Assembly: GCA_030549495.1 (NCBI GenBank)
Contig: JAUIRK010000509.1
Location: 742,501-806,500, forward strand
DNA: 64,000 bases
DNA from: Nectonema munidae
Taxonomy: Eukaryota; Nematomorpha; Nectonematoida; Nectonematidae
Direction of reading: 5' to 3'
Notes under the pieces: generated by a model
The model's input: the letters and a program-made list of their open reading frames with translations, nothing else
Told to the model about the DNA's origin: nothing
Database searches by the model: none
Made by a program: the position numbers and the translations under genes
Part shown: positions 1-10,943 of the stretch, piece after piece
How positions within the stretch are numbered: position 1 is the first letter of the stretch
Layout: each line of letters starts with the position of its first letter

Positions 1-99
1 AAGAAGAACCAAGAAACGTTACTCGACGAATTGTCAAACTTATTGGAGATCAGAAGGAAAATCGTTGAAGAGTCGATCGCGAATGCGATAAAAGCGTGA
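1..99 (+). CDS. 3' end of an unidentified plus-strand protein gene
   Basis: The window opens inside an open frame that reads 32 codons from base 1 to a TGA at 97-99. The peptide is charged and helical-looking, with leucine-rich and basic stretches (LLDELSNLLEIRRK) and the end ANAIKA. A consensus AATAAA follows at 121-126, as expected for a real last exon. I do not recognise the family, and the tail is too short to assign a function. The base use (several CG-containing codons) is unlike the AT-rich flank and supports coding. The gene converges on the ACBP gene on the opposite strand. Confidence 0.6.
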   Translation, partial: KKNQETLLDELSNLLEIRRKIVEESIANAIKA

Positions 100-111
100 A
101 AAAATGCTTCC

Positions 112-117
112 TTTATT
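112..117 (-). terminator. Poly(A) signal (AATAAA on minus) for the ACBP gene
   Basis: TTTATT on the plus strand reads AATAAA on the minus strand, 21 bp past the ACBP stop. Cleavage 10-30 bp further on would fall at about the stop codon of the plus-strand gene. Confidence 0.55.
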
Positions 118-120
118 TTC

Positions 121-126
121 AATAAA
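121..126 (+). terminator. Poly(A) signal AATAAA for the gene ending at 99
   Basis: AATAAA lies 22 bp after the TGA stop. It sits just before the stop codon of the convergent ACBP gene (138-140), so the plus-strand transcript must end inside, or antisense to, ACBP coding sequence. Confidence 0.6.
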
Positions 127-137
127 CTTTTAATTTT

Positions 138-3100
138 TCATTTTAAGCCAATTCTCTGAATGAGAGCGTCCACTAGTTCAACGTATTTCTGCGCAGCTTC
201 TTCCCGTTTTGTGCCTTAAAAAAAAGGAGGCAAGTTTAAAGTGCAAAGAACAAAACATGCTTTTAAAGGGGGGTGCGATTGATTGAAGAACCCTGAGAAA
301 ATATTAAAAGTAAAATAGAATTTGATTGGAGCATTTGCTCTCATTCACACACCTCTAAATCAGGAAAATTGCTTTGATTTAAAAATTGAAAACATATCAG
401 CATAAATAAGCACATAAAGAAGTGAAGAGATGATGCAAGGTCTTCCTTGCGAATATGTGTGTGTGAGAGAAAGCAATTCAATTCATAGAAACATAGTTAG
501 GGTAAGGACAATCTAAAATCATTTGAAGCAATTTTTTGCATCGATCTACACACTTATAACCAAAGTTTAAATGAGAGTATTATGTTTTTGACTTATGTTA
601 AAAGTCAATAATTTTTCATATGGTCAAAAAAGGTCTTTTTTTTAGTATTTTGGCAGGTTTTTACATGCCAGGTCTTATTTCTCTCTGTGTTTTACAAAAT
701 TTTTTTACTAAGTTTTAGACAGGGGCGCACATCCGGGGGGCGAAATTATGGATTTTTTTTAACTAGGGTATATGCGTTATGCAAATTTAATTAAAATATA
801 TTTGCTGGAAGTATAGTATTTAAATTTCACCAATTTTGTAAAAAAATATAAAGTAGTCTTATACATTTAGGTATGCTCTGAATACACTCTATTTTAAAGG
901 ATTGCTTGAATATTTGGTCTTCCATGGTATTTCCAGACAACTAATTTTGAAAATTGCAAAAAAATACGTCCCCAATAATTTAGAGGATGTGCACCCCTGG
1001 TTTTAGAATAATTGGAAAAATAATTTCAAATTGAAAAATTACTGCAAAAAAAAATAATAATTTTTTATTATAACTTGGTCTCATTCAGAACTTCATGACA
1101 TTTTTTACCAGACTTGAAAAATTACAGTTCTATTCAAGTACATAACATTTTTTTAAAGCCAACTCTGACGCTAAAAATCGAGTATATTCATTTTTGGATC
1201 TTTTTCCAATTTTATACGCTAACAATTTTCTTACTTTAGACAACATTTAAATTAAAAAAAATTATGAGTAGGAATTTTTTTTTATTTTGCAATAACAAAT
1301 AATATATACTAATATGCATTTTGCAATAACTAATAACAAAATTATATTCTGACGTTAACTAATAAGTTGGAAGTAACGTATTCACTCTCCGCAAAGAAAA
1401 CGTTTCACTCCAGAAGTTGGAGAAAAATGGAAGTTTGTAAAATTCAACTTGAAAAATTTTAATATTAACTATGAAGATAATTAATAAATAAACATTATAA
1501 TGAAATAATTAAATTAGCCATTTTTTTTTATTATTGATGACTTTTGAATAAACTATTTTACTTTTTTCAATTTATATGCTGTTTATTTTAAAGTAAGTTA
1601 TATATAAGAATTTTCAAAAGCACTAGAATTTTGGAATCGGTACATCTCTACTTAAGAACAAAGTTTATAAAGAAAGAACTTTTTGTTTTTATCCACTGTT
1701 GAAGTCAAGATCATGATAGTGAAACTTAACAGCGTTAATTATGATCTTAGGAAGAGAAAAGTTGTAGATGAATCTTATTATTAGAAAAGTTTCTGGTGCA
1801 ATGAATATGAATGTCTGCGCTAAAGGTATGGACATAATTGAAATAAATCAGTTTGTGAGTATTTTCAGTGATAACATATTGTGTGATTTTTTGCAAAATT
1901 AGCTACTAATTATTCAATTTTTAGATTAGCTTTTGATATTTTATAAACCTCAAACGAATTGATTAATAATTTTATGCGTTTTCCTATTTTTCTGATAAGA
2001 TAGTATGATTTGTTTTTGGATCAATTTAAGAATACGCCTATAAGTTTCCTTCAAAGAAACAGCCATACTAATTTAAAAATACTATTAAGCTACGTAAGCT
2101 CGAAGATTTTAATATAGGTTTACTTTTTTAATATCAACTCTATTTAATTTATAATCAAGTCAAGAGTGGGACAGGGGCGCACATCCGGGGGGCGACCGCC
2201 CCCCCCCCCCCCGTGTTTTCAGGGGGGAGGGGGCGAAAATGACCTTCGCCGCCTCCCCCTCCCCCCAAATAATTTTATCGTAGGAGTTGCTGCTTGTTTA
2301 TAAAACATGTATGATTTAAGCATACTTTTTAAGCAGTTTTTTACAAAAAAACCTTTATTTGACATACCTTTTTTTTTTAATTTTAATTAATAATTTTTTG
2401 AATTTTTGTGTTGGGGCATTTTTTCCTAATTTTAAATTGGGGCGTTTTTTCCTACTTTTTAATTGGGGGAATTTTTTCTGCGCACGATATTCGATATGCA
2501 AATTTAATTAAAATATTTTCGCCGGAAGTATAGTGTTTAAATTCACCAATTTTGTAAAAAAATATAAAGTAGTCTTATAAATTTAGGACTTTAGGTATGC
2601 ACTGAATACACTCTATTTTAAAGGATTGCTTGAATATTTGGTCTCCCGTGGTATTTCCAGACCACTAATTTTAAAAATTGCAACAAAAAAATTTCGCCCC
2701 CCAATAATTTTGAGGATGTGCGCCCCTGGAGTGGGAATATGATTTTTGATCAATTCAAAAATAGGACTCTCTAATTATTATTATTCTTCAATTGATGATA
2801 ACTTTTCTCCAAGTAATAGGCAAAGAAAGTCTTCCCACTTTTCATATATAGTTTCCCCACTTCAGCTAAGAAATTCCTGACAATCTTTGGATGCTCACAT
2901 GGAAATTAAAATGAGTAGTTCTTCAAAAAATTTAGTTCCAATTTTTGTATTTAAAAGCCTTACCATTTTTGCTGGACCAAGCTTTCCACTTAGCCCTTTC
3001 TTTCATCTGTAAGACTGAGGGACATTCTACAAAATAAGAGAAAAGTAAAAATGAATTCCGATCTAAAGATATGACGTTCTTCTTGGATTTAAGAAAAAGA

Positions 3101-4258
3101 GGCAAAAACAATTCTTTTAAATTTTACAGGATTTCACTGACTCAAAAACGCTACGCATAACACTTGTTTCAATTCTGTTAACATAATTTATATACATCAT
3201 TTTAGAGTCTGTTTACGTTTTTTTAATTGATAGCTAGCTTGATTTAAGAAGTTTTATATTTACTTCGCCAAAGGGTAAAAAATACCCATTATAGACATAA
3301 TTTAAGCCGTTAGGAAACTAGCAAACAAATTCAAAGGAAAGTTCACTTAAATTTAAAAAAGATAAACCCTTCGAATATATTTTAACGATGTGATGTAAAA
3401 TTCAAATGAAATAGGAATATGATCTGTGTCACAGTCTACATTTGAATTTGCAAGGAAGTAAAGGAAAAACACTAGCCATTTGGGCGAGCCTTATAACATT
3501 TCCATCTACAAGGAGAAAAAATATCTGTGTTTTTAAGAAAAAGAAGCTGCCAGAACAGAGAATATTTTAACTTTTTACGAGTGCCATCATTTTGGACACT
3601 TTCCTTAAGCGCCTCTAGGAAATTTTAAGTCCTGATTGGCTTCTTTTTTAAGAAAAAGAACCAAGGGTATGTTTCCATCAACTCTGATATAAATAGTTAT
3701 TCAAATCATATGGCACTCAAAACCGTCCACTTTATATTTATTTTGTAAAGGTGTGCCCAAATTCTAAGCATCTCGTTTTACGATCGATTCAAAATACGGC
3801 AAAAATTGATAAAAGAAATTGGATTGAATTTACATATGTTTGCCAAGATTACAAAAACTTTGGAGAATTGAAATAGACTTTGGAGATTGAGATAATAAAG
3901 TTATAGGAGTCGGTATCCAATAAAATTTAGGAATCCGTTATTGTTTTTTTCAAGCATTTTAAATAGTTTAACTTTTGTTAGCATTTTTAGTAGAAGTAGG
4001 AAGCGAAGGGTTGGCGTTAAATTGATCAAGTCAGAGTCAGATTTAGTAGGAGTCGAAATACACTCACCGTTCCTGCTTACAAGACATGATGTAAATTCTA
4101 AGTTATAAGTAGAATGTAGTTATAAGTAGAAAAACAGTAATACCTTTATCACAATCTCCAACGATGGCAATCTTATACAGAGCATACAGCTCGAGTAACT
4201 CTTGGTCACTTGGGCTTTCTTTCAGATTTTTTACGTTTTGCGCGGCACTTTTAAAACT
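138..4258 (-). CDS. Acyl-CoA-binding protein (ACBP/DBI family), three exons seen, first exon not located
   Basis: Minus-strand exons are 4144-4258, 2964-3014 and 138-214 (stop TGA at 138-140). All are bounded by GT-AG sites and keep frame (115, 51 and 77 bp; phases 0/1, 1/1, 1/stop). The spliced peptide has ACBP hallmarks: KNLKESPSDQELLELYALYK with the conserved YxxYK-type helix 2, then VGDCDK, then RAKWKAW (equivalent to KAKWDAW), then a last helix QKYVELVDAL. ACBPs are small cytosolic proteins, about 86-90 residues, that bind long-chain acyl-CoA in a four-helix bowl. The three exons give 80 residues, so only a few N-terminal residues remain in an upstream exon that I could not identify. The PGxLDF-type turn before KAKW is about four residues shorter here than usual. 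The large intron 215-2963 holds two hAT-type MITEs. Family assignment is strong; which paralogue is unclear. Confidence 0.82.
720..999. mobile_element. hAT-type MITE, 280 bp, 8-bp TSD
   Basis: The element starts CAGGGGCGCACATCC and ends GGATGTGCACCCCTG, an imperfect terminal inverted repeat. It is flanked by the direct repeat GTTTTAGA at 712-719 and 1000-1007. An 8-bp duplication and CAGG-type tips are typical of hAT elements. It has no coding capacity, is AT-rich inside, and shares its interior with the copy at 2172-2728. It lies in an ACBP intron. Confidence 0.85.
2172..2728. mobile_element. hAT-type MITE, 557-bp longer copy, 8-bp TSD
   Basis: It has the same tips as the 720-999 element (CAGGGGCGCACATCC...GGATGTGCGCCCCTG). 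The target duplication GAGTGGGA is perfect at 2164-2171 and 2729-2736. An extra 5' segment contains a C-run and G-run block (about 2198-2270) followed by AT-rich DNA. The right half matches the shorter copy closely (ATGCAAATTTAATTAAAATA onward). No open frame. Confidence 0.85.
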
Positions 4259-5207
4259 CTGAAATAACGAAATGTTAAATAGGAAAATTTCTTTTAATGC
4301 TCAAAAGACGTAACGACGCATCGATGCACTCACAGCAGAATCTTAGACAGAGAATTGGCATTAACATCTCACAACACGTTCAACATTTGTATCGTGGCGA
4401 GAAACGGGAGAGACAAATGAGAAGCATAAATAAAGTGAAAAAGAAATATTCTACGCTTCATTTGATCTATGCCTGAACCAAAAATGTTTTTAACGTCATA
4501 TTTTTTAGTTCGCAAATGATAGATATTTTTATAAAAAATTTTGATGGAGCCACTATTTTAAGTATTCGTAACTAATGGTTATCTAGGTAAAAAAACTTAT
4601 AGAAAAAATATTTAAAAAGATATCTTACTTTGCGCACACATTTCCGGGGCGAAAATGGGTGAAATTTTTTTATCTTCAAAATTTTTCGACCAATGTATCA
4701 ACTTCTACTCAAGTTTTATAAATTTAAAAAAGCATTTTAAATCACTTTTCCAAAATAGACAAAATTTGATTTTAATTTGGATTCCCAAAAAATGGTAACA
4801 ATAATATGTGAAAAAAGTCAAAAAAAAAATAGGAATTAGATAAGCATATTCAGGTTCCACACACTAGCCATAGTGGATTATAGAATGCATGTTTGTGATC
4901 ACAGCTAAATAATAATGCATATATAAGAAAAAATTACTCGTGTATTCAGCGTGTGCGTTATATAGAGACAACAAACTATAAATGCGTGAAGAAATAAACT
5001 TTATCATCATTTATATCTTGTTCTTCATACTATCTATTTATTATCGATTTTATTATTCTGGTTTATCCTATGCATCGCACTTCTTTGAACCTACGTATAC
5101 ATGATAACATGTGTTATATGTCTTTCATTATTGGTTTAAATTATATTGTTCTTTCACAAGCGAGCTGACGACATCTTTCTTATTTCTTCGTTTTTACTGA
5201 GAGTGAA
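4259..5207. other. AT-rich stretch upstream of the ACBP exons
   Basis: This stretch must contain the missing first ACBP exon or its promoter if the gene is intact, but I found no convincing ATG exon with a phase-0 donor. At about 4630 a short GCGCACA-CATTTCCGGGGCGAAAATG segment resembles a tip of the hAT MITE family at 720 and 2172. Nothing else is recognisable. Confidence 0.4.
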
Positions 5208-5985
5208 GACGATCAAACAGATTTTCTCATAGCACCTTATGGAACAAAATATTCGTGGGAACCTAATAAGTTCATGGAAGAAGATTGACTGCAAATATCC
5301 ATAACGTTGTTTCATTTTCACCTGGCCCTAAAGTAGATGACAGATTCTTTGGAGTATTAAGTCTTTTTTTACTCAAAGTTTAATAATGCACATGTATGAA
5401 CGCACCAAAGCGAAACTTAAAGAAAATTATAGGTAATAAATTAATTCAATTAAATCAGAAGTCTTAACATTTTATTTTTATAGTTTGACGAAACCTTCTT
5501 TTGAAAAGTTACGTTATTGTTATGACAAGTTCTCAATAGAGGATATCCTAGCATATTTGGGCTGTCTATTTCACATTGGCCAGTCTAAAAACCAACAGAT
5601 CGATATAAAGTACTTATTCTCAGAAAAAAATGGAGAACCTTTTTTGAAGGCTGCTATTAGCCGGGACGACATGTTCTTATTCATACGATTTGATGTTAAA
5701 AAAGATAGAAACCCACTAGCTAAATTAGGCATATACACGATGAGATTGTCAATAATTGCTACAAGCATTGGTGTCCCACAGACTACGTAACAGTAGATGA
5801 ACAATTGGTAAAGTATAGGGATAGGTCTCCTATGAAAGTATATGCCCCTTCGAATGATTGGTAAAGTATAGGGGTAGGTCTCCTATTAAAGTATATGCCC
5901 CTTCGAGATCCAGGCGGTATGATATGAAAGTTTATCATTGTAATGATTCAAGAAATTTTTATGTCCTAACTAGTGAAGTGTATGT
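5208..5985 (+). pseudogene. piggyBac transposase remnant, N-terminal half
   Basis: An open stretch at 5485-5790 encodes SIEDILAYLGCLFHIGQSK, then SEKNGEPFLKAAISRDDM and IRFD, the order found in piggyBac (DDE_Tnp_1_7) transposases. After a frame change the next segment reads HWCPTDYVTVDEQLV with RDRSPMKVYAPS, matching the piggyBac VTVDEQLVxFRGRCPxKxYxPSKP motif. Weaker similarity starts near 5208 (APYGTKYSWEP). The copy is broken by frameshifts and stops and contains a 53-bp tandem duplication at 5804-5909. It is a dead plain DNA transposon. Assignment rests on motif order. Confidence 0.7.
5804..5909. repeat. 53-bp tandem duplication inside the piggyBac remnant
   Basis: Two nearly identical 53-bp units start at 5804 and 5857 (ATTGGTAAAGTATAGGG...). 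They differ at a few positions, so the duplication is not very recent. It arose after or during decay of the transposase. Confidence 0.85.
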
Positions 5986-6345
5986 AAGCATAACGCCATA
6001 TGTAAGAATACTTCATACATAGGATTCAAGTTCCCCACACACAATACATAACCGCATATAAGAAAACATCATACATGGGTTTCAAGTTCCTTACACGCTC
6101 AGAGATACAATTTCCTATTAATTTCCATTAGTCAGTGTCAAACACCAGACATAACGGCATACATAATACATCAGTGCCAAACACAATATATTACGTTATA
6201 CGTAACAATACATCATACATATACAAATATTTCCTGACACGCCAGACAAAACATAACACCATATGTAATAATAATTTCCTATTAATTTCCATTAGTCAGT
6301 GTCAGACACTAGAAATAACATCATACGTAACAATAATGATGGTGT
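5985..6345. repeat. Degenerate minisatellite between piggyBac and hAT relics
   Basis: Diverged units repeat the words CATACGTAA, AATACATCATACATA, TTTCCTATTAATTTCCATTAGTCAGTGTCA and ACACCAGACATAACGGCATA. The 30-bp block TTTCCTATTAATTTCCATTAGTCAGTGTCA occurs twice (about 6112 and 6276). Open frames here are by-products of the repeat and are not genes. Confidence 0.65.
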
Positions 6346-6988
6346 TGGAAAGTTTTTTTCAAAAGCAGTTTCATATGCCCTGGATAAGCTACCCTTCAAT
6401 GATTCTCTTATCATAAAACCAAAAATCGTCAATTTTCATTCGCGAATGGATGAGGGCACTCTTGATAGAGCAAATTATTTTGTTGAAAGGTAATATAATT
6501 CTGGCTATTTTGCTTAGATTTATATTTTTTATAAAATAATATTGTAGATTTTCCCAACGTTTACCTTTCCAAGATCTGAAGGCACAAAATGAATTGATGC
6601 ATGGGGTTGCAGATTTTCAAAGAATCGGATATGCCAAAACATATTTGGACGGAGGCCAAAGTAATGTATGCATCTGCCGTGTATAAGATGGAGACTATTT
6701 GGTCATATCTAGAAAAACTCAAAGATTGTCATGGAATTGCTCGTTTTCCCAAACTTGTAAAAATTGTTAAGCTAATTTTATCTCTACCTTATTCAAATGC
6801 TGGTTTTGAAAGAGTATTCTCTAATCAAAGCAATAAAGCGGACAGAGAAAAATCGTCTCCAGTTGGAGGGGACCATATCTAGTATGCTGATAATTAAAAT
6901 GGCAACCTCCGAAGAAGCATCAAAATGTTTTAATTTCCAACCCCCAACCTCAGTTATTATCCAGTCAAAAAAAGCGATTCATCAATGA
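6320..6988 (+). pseudogene. hAT transposase C-terminal remnant with one intron
   Basis: A first exon ends at 6489 with VSYALDKLPF and a tail ANYFVER. A 58-bp GT-AG intron (6490-6547) joins in frame to RFSQRLPFQDLKAQNEL. Further on come DMPKHIWTEAKV, YKMETIWSYL, FPKLVKIVKLILSLPYSNAG and FERVFS, the hAT dimerisation domain (SNAxxERVFS). After a frame change near 6830 follows LEGTISSMLIIKM and the C-terminal end at 6988. This is the last third of a hAT transposase of a type common in many animals. It carries at least two frameshifts and is a dead plain DNA transposon. Confidence 0.82.
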
Positions 6989-7979
6989 ATTTTAATCAAA
7001 AATAATTATTAAATTTTTCTAATTAAAAATCATGTTTCATCAGGTACAATTAGCTTTGTAATTATACGCGAAAAAAATTATACTTCAACTTAATTTTTAA
7101 TGTGATCAGGCACAATCATTCACTCTGACTTATGGAATGTAATTTAATATAACTTTTAGACATAATAACTCCTCTCACATTCAATATAGCTACGAAAACA
7201 TGTAGTTCAAAAATGATAATTTCCATAGTGTTACATAAAACACGTTTATATATATTATTATATAAGATATATTTATTTAAAACAGATCTTTTAGGTTTTG
7301 CTGTAGGGCCTAGTACCTCTTTTTATTTTTTGCTTTTGTTTTAGTTTTTTGGTATATTAGTGACTCTGTTTAAAAATAATGTATTTTTTTAGGAATTTAT
7401 TGAGTTTCAAGTAGAATCGACAACAAATAACATTAATTATTGTCATTTAAAATATTGCAAGGGTCAAAATGACCCCTTTAGACGTTCTAGTGTTAAAACG
7501 GTAATTAAATGTAGAAACCTAACCATATCCTAAGCTAATGGAGTACCCCCTCCACCAACTGAAATTTTTTTCTGGCTATGGGCCTGCGTACATAGATATG
7601 AAGTCTATTGGCTATTAATCATCTCAAAGGCATTTTTATTGGCTGATTTTTTGTGAAAAAAAAACTGGAAAATTTGAATTTTCTTTGAGGCTTGGCGAAA
7701 AATTTTCACCCGAAGACAATTTCTGAAACTTGACAGCCCCTGCAAACGTGCCTATTATGAAGAATAATCGTCAAAAGATTATATTTGAGAGGACACGCTA
7801 AAACCTTTACTTATCAAACGGCTTTCAAAACTAAGTTTCTTATATTAGTGTAGACATTAATATGAGAGTTCAATCGCCTTCTACGGCATGCAGTCCCACA
7901 ATAGACATATTCTAAGCCAGTAGCTATATGGCAACACAACATTTTACTGTAACTTCCTTCCAGTTTTTTGCCTCTACAA
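6989..7979. other. AT-rich intergenic stretch with one hAT-type terminus
   Basis: No gene is seen. At about 7570-7587 the sequence TCTGGCTATGGGCCTG is a likely right-hand tip of a hAT-type element (reverse complement CAGGCCCATAGCCAGA). The same tip occurs at 43932. A matching left tip was not found. Confidence 0.45.
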
Positions 7980-7987
7980 CTTATTTT

Positions 7988-8948
7988 GGTAAACATGTAC
8001 TTTAGCGCGGTAAATTAAAAATATATTTTTTTATTTTTATATTTTATTTCTTCAAATTTAAGAACAATTTAAAATAAAAAATAGCAGATAGACCTCGTGG
8101 ACCGAATTTAATCGTTGAGAATGTTTTAGGAACTGCTGATCTACGATATATGGACTTTATACGCCAGACGTTTGAGCTTAGTGAAAAGCGTTACTTATGG
8201 GTATATGATTCTTGTCTGAAATATATTTCACGAGAATTGGGTGGATTATCATCACATACAATGACAGACTGGTCTAATTTTTTACGTGAGGTGTGTGAGC
8301 AATGGTTGTTTGTGAATAATCAGCAGATAGGCGGTCTGAATGAAGATTTTACAGCAAAAGAGGTGGAAATAGACGAAACAAAATATTTCCACAGGAAATA
8401 TCACCGTGGTCGCTATAGAGATGGACAGTGGGTATTTGGTGGTGTGGAACGAGAATTCGGAAATTGCTTTCTTGTGGCAGTGGCAAATAGAAAGACTGAT
8501 ACTCTTTATCCTCTAATACAAGAGTGGATTCTGCCAGGAACTCGAGTAATAAGTGACAGTTGGGCATGTTATGCCACAATTGAACAAAGGGGTCAGGGGT
8601 TATATACACATGACGCTGTAAACCACAGCTTAAATTTTGTTGATCGCCATGACCCCAGCATCTATACGAATCGCATTGAAAATATGTGGATGCGCGCTAA
8701 AAGGAAATTAAGACGTCAGTTTGGAACGAGTGAACCTTTATTTGGTGGACACCATTTTGAATTCATGTGGCGTTCTCGTTTTCCTGACTACAATAAACTA
8801 TTTAATAATATTGTTATCTCTATTAGAGAAGTGTATGTTGTTTAGAGCGTGTTGTTGTGGGTAAATGCCTCGTATATTATTTTACAATAAAGCTTTTTTT
8901 TGGATATATAGAATTTTTTAATTTACCGCGCTAAAGTACATGTTTACC
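7988..8948 (+). mobile_element. Merlin-superfamily DNA transposon, complete ends, 8-bp TSD
   Basis: The 961-bp element is bounded by perfect 34-bp terminal inverted repeats at 7988-8021 and 8915-8948 (GGTAAACATGTACTTTAGCG...). It is flanked by the direct repeat CTTATTTT at 7980-7987 and 8949-8956. The 8-bp target duplication and the IS1595/ISXO2-type transposase inside (8150-8845) identify Merlin. Perfect TIRs and an unbroken frame suggest recent insertion, although the transposase looks short at its N terminus. Confidence 0.93.
8150..8845 (+). CDS. Merlin transposase (ISXO2/IS1595-type DDE domain)
   Basis: The 231-residue frame carries the DDE integrase-like core of the IS1595/Merlin group. 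The first acid is in VEIDETKYF (D75), followed by RGRYRDGQWVFGG. The second is in VISDSWACY (D136). NHSLNFVD comes next, then the third acid in NRIENMWMRAK (E177). The ATG at 8150 is the first in frame. Upstream the frame stays open to 8078 without an ATG (peptide end ENVLGTADLRY), preceded by AATAG that could be a splice acceptor. The N-terminal zinc ribbon usual in the family is not visible, so this copy may be N-terminally shortened or have a spliced first exon. It probably acts on the element's own TIRs. Confidence 0.88.
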   Translation: MDFIRQTFELSEKRYLWVYDSCLKYISRELGGLSSHTMTDWSNFLREVCEQWLFVNNQQIGGLNEDFTAKEVEIDETKYFHRKYHRGRYRDGQWVFGGVEREFGNCFLVAVANRKTDTLYPLIQEWILPGTRVISDSWACYATIEQRGQGLYTHDAVNHSLNFVDRHDPSIYTNRIENMWMRAKRKLRRQFGTSEPLFGGHHFEFMWRSRFPDYNKLFNNIVISIREVYVV

Positions 8949-8956
8949 CTTATTTT

Positions 8957-10269
8957 TATCTCGATAAGAAAAATTAGTTTCGAAAGCGCTTGATAGATAA
9001 AGTTTTCTCCCAACTATATATATTCTTAAAAATGAAATTTTAAAACACTTTTTTTGGTTGAGGCTTAAAAACAATTTTTTACACTTAGCCAATAGAGAAA
9101 AATGGATAATATGCACCAGGCTATTTTAGCTATAAAAATAGTGCACGTTCAAGCCTGTCCTTTTTTAAACCTATTTTTATCTTTAGCAAGAAAAAGCACC
9201 TCAGTCTCCATTATATTATTTAGAAAGATAAAGAACAAAATCTTTTAATTTGAAAAAGATAGAATTTTTAATTTAATTAAAAATAAAGGTATAGCCCAAA
9301 AAAACAAAACAAAAAGGTTAGAACTAAATAAATATTTATTGGGTAACTCGACTTTGCAGTTGTAATGAAGATTATAAATACTTCAACCTTTGCTGTCTAT
9401 CAAGATTCTGAAACAAGAAATATTAATGTTCGTTGAATTGAAGTGAGGAGTTGGTGATATAATGGAGTTAGAATGAAAAAAAATAATCAAAATAAATATA
9501 AGTAAAGTTATGTTGATGGACACATAATGTTTGGTCTGCAATATATAGCGTGTTTGGTGGCTTCTAGCAGGTTATGATGTGCCATAGGGGATAAGTGTTG
9601 TGATGGTGAATGTCTTCAATGTTGTTTATGTGAAGTAAACTGACAATTGACATCTGGGAAGAGGAGGTAATTTATTTTATGTAAGATATAATAACATGAA
9701 CTAATGTAAGATATAATATTAACTATGTAAGATAAGATAACCTGAAATAATATAAGTTATAATAACATGAAGAATTATTGTAAGATATAATAACAGATAT
9801 AATGCAAGATATATGTTCATGAACTTCGCATTATCTATTATTAAAATTATACATATATAACATTTTTACTATTGAAGCTCTTTATTTTTGTCCATTAACT
9901 TCTAATTCTTTAAATAAATTCTTCTTGTTCTTTTTAAATCTTTTTAGTAATTTTATTTTTTTTAATTTTTTTAATTAATAATTGATATAAAATTACTGAA
10001 TTTTCACATTAAAAATGTTTCAGTTAAAAATTATGATTGCAAAAATTTTGATAAAACAAAGGGCATGACATTTTACCCAAACTTACCCAAATTCTTTTCA
10101 AAATGTAAAAATAATTGAACTGTTTGATTATTTTGAAAGATTAGAGCGTTTTTTACATTTGTTCCAATTATTTTTCTGCTCTTAAGTGAAATATAAGTTT
10201 TTATATGCTATTTTTGGATTTTTCCTTTTGCTCCAGTCATAAGATATTTTCAAAATTGAAAAATTTAAA
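8957..10269. other. Gene-free AT-rich stretch with a degenerate tandem repeat
   Basis: No coding signal is seen. Around 9681-9812 a motif like GTAAGATATAATAACATGAA recurs about six times with substitutions and small indels, a decayed minisatellite. The rest is unremarkable. Confidence 0.55.
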
Positions 10270-10480
10270 ACACCTAAATAAATAAATGGTTGGTTAGTTG
10301 GTTGGTTGGTTTGAGATATCAAAGCACTTTCAGCCGTAAGGCTATATGCACGCATTATGTTTTAAGATGGTTAATCACAGTTTTTGTGAATTTGTTTTTA
10401 GAGTTGGGAGCCTTGAGAATCGAATCCCTGACCTTCAACTGTTAATCTGAGAGGTACACCCTAACAACCATTGAGGCTCA
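10270..10480 (-). mobile_element. tRNA-derived SINE
   Basis: On the minus strand from about 10480 the sequence begins GAGCCTCAATGG and continues with an A-box-like TGGTTGTTAGGGTGT and a B-box-like GGGATTCGATTC. It closes with AAGGCTC, complementary to the GAGCCTC start as in a tRNA acceptor stem. An unrelated body follows (GCCTTACGGCTGAAAGTGC) and a tail of CCAACCAACC repeats ending at about 10275. AAATAAATAA flanks both sides and may be the target duplication. The intronless tRNA-like head with a long 3' body is typical of a SINE, not a functional tRNA. Confidence 0.7.
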
Positions 10481-10943
10481 AATAAATAAATAATAATATT
10501 TATTATTTTCGCCGACACTCGGCTTTTTCAAACCACTATAATAATTAGTAGGGTAGAAGTTGAAAACTGGAAGGATTAGCGAAGAAGAAAATCATGTGTT
10601 TACAATTCATATGGTGTGCTGTGTAACATATAAATCGTTGCAGAGAGTGTATATGTATATGATAGAAAGAGGGTGAAGACTCTCATGAGATGTGTAATTG
10701 TAGAGCCTTATGGGAAGGAGATGGAGACACTTACTCGCCTTTTACGAGATGTAGTCGAACAATAGAATTATTCTAATCCGATTCTATACGGCATAAATAA
10801 TAAATAAAGAATGTGTGTGTGTGTGAAAACTGAAATCAATACTATAACATAAAATTTTTTAAAACCAAGTTGAAGTAAAAGTTACATTGAAATGGATCAC
10901 CATTATGAGGATTCAACCCGTTTGCATGTTATTGAATTGCGTG

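Noticed and set aside
10400-10480. Possible tRNA gene on the minus strand
   Set aside because: A and B boxes are present but the anticodon arm does not fold well, and the unit continues into a SINE body and tail.
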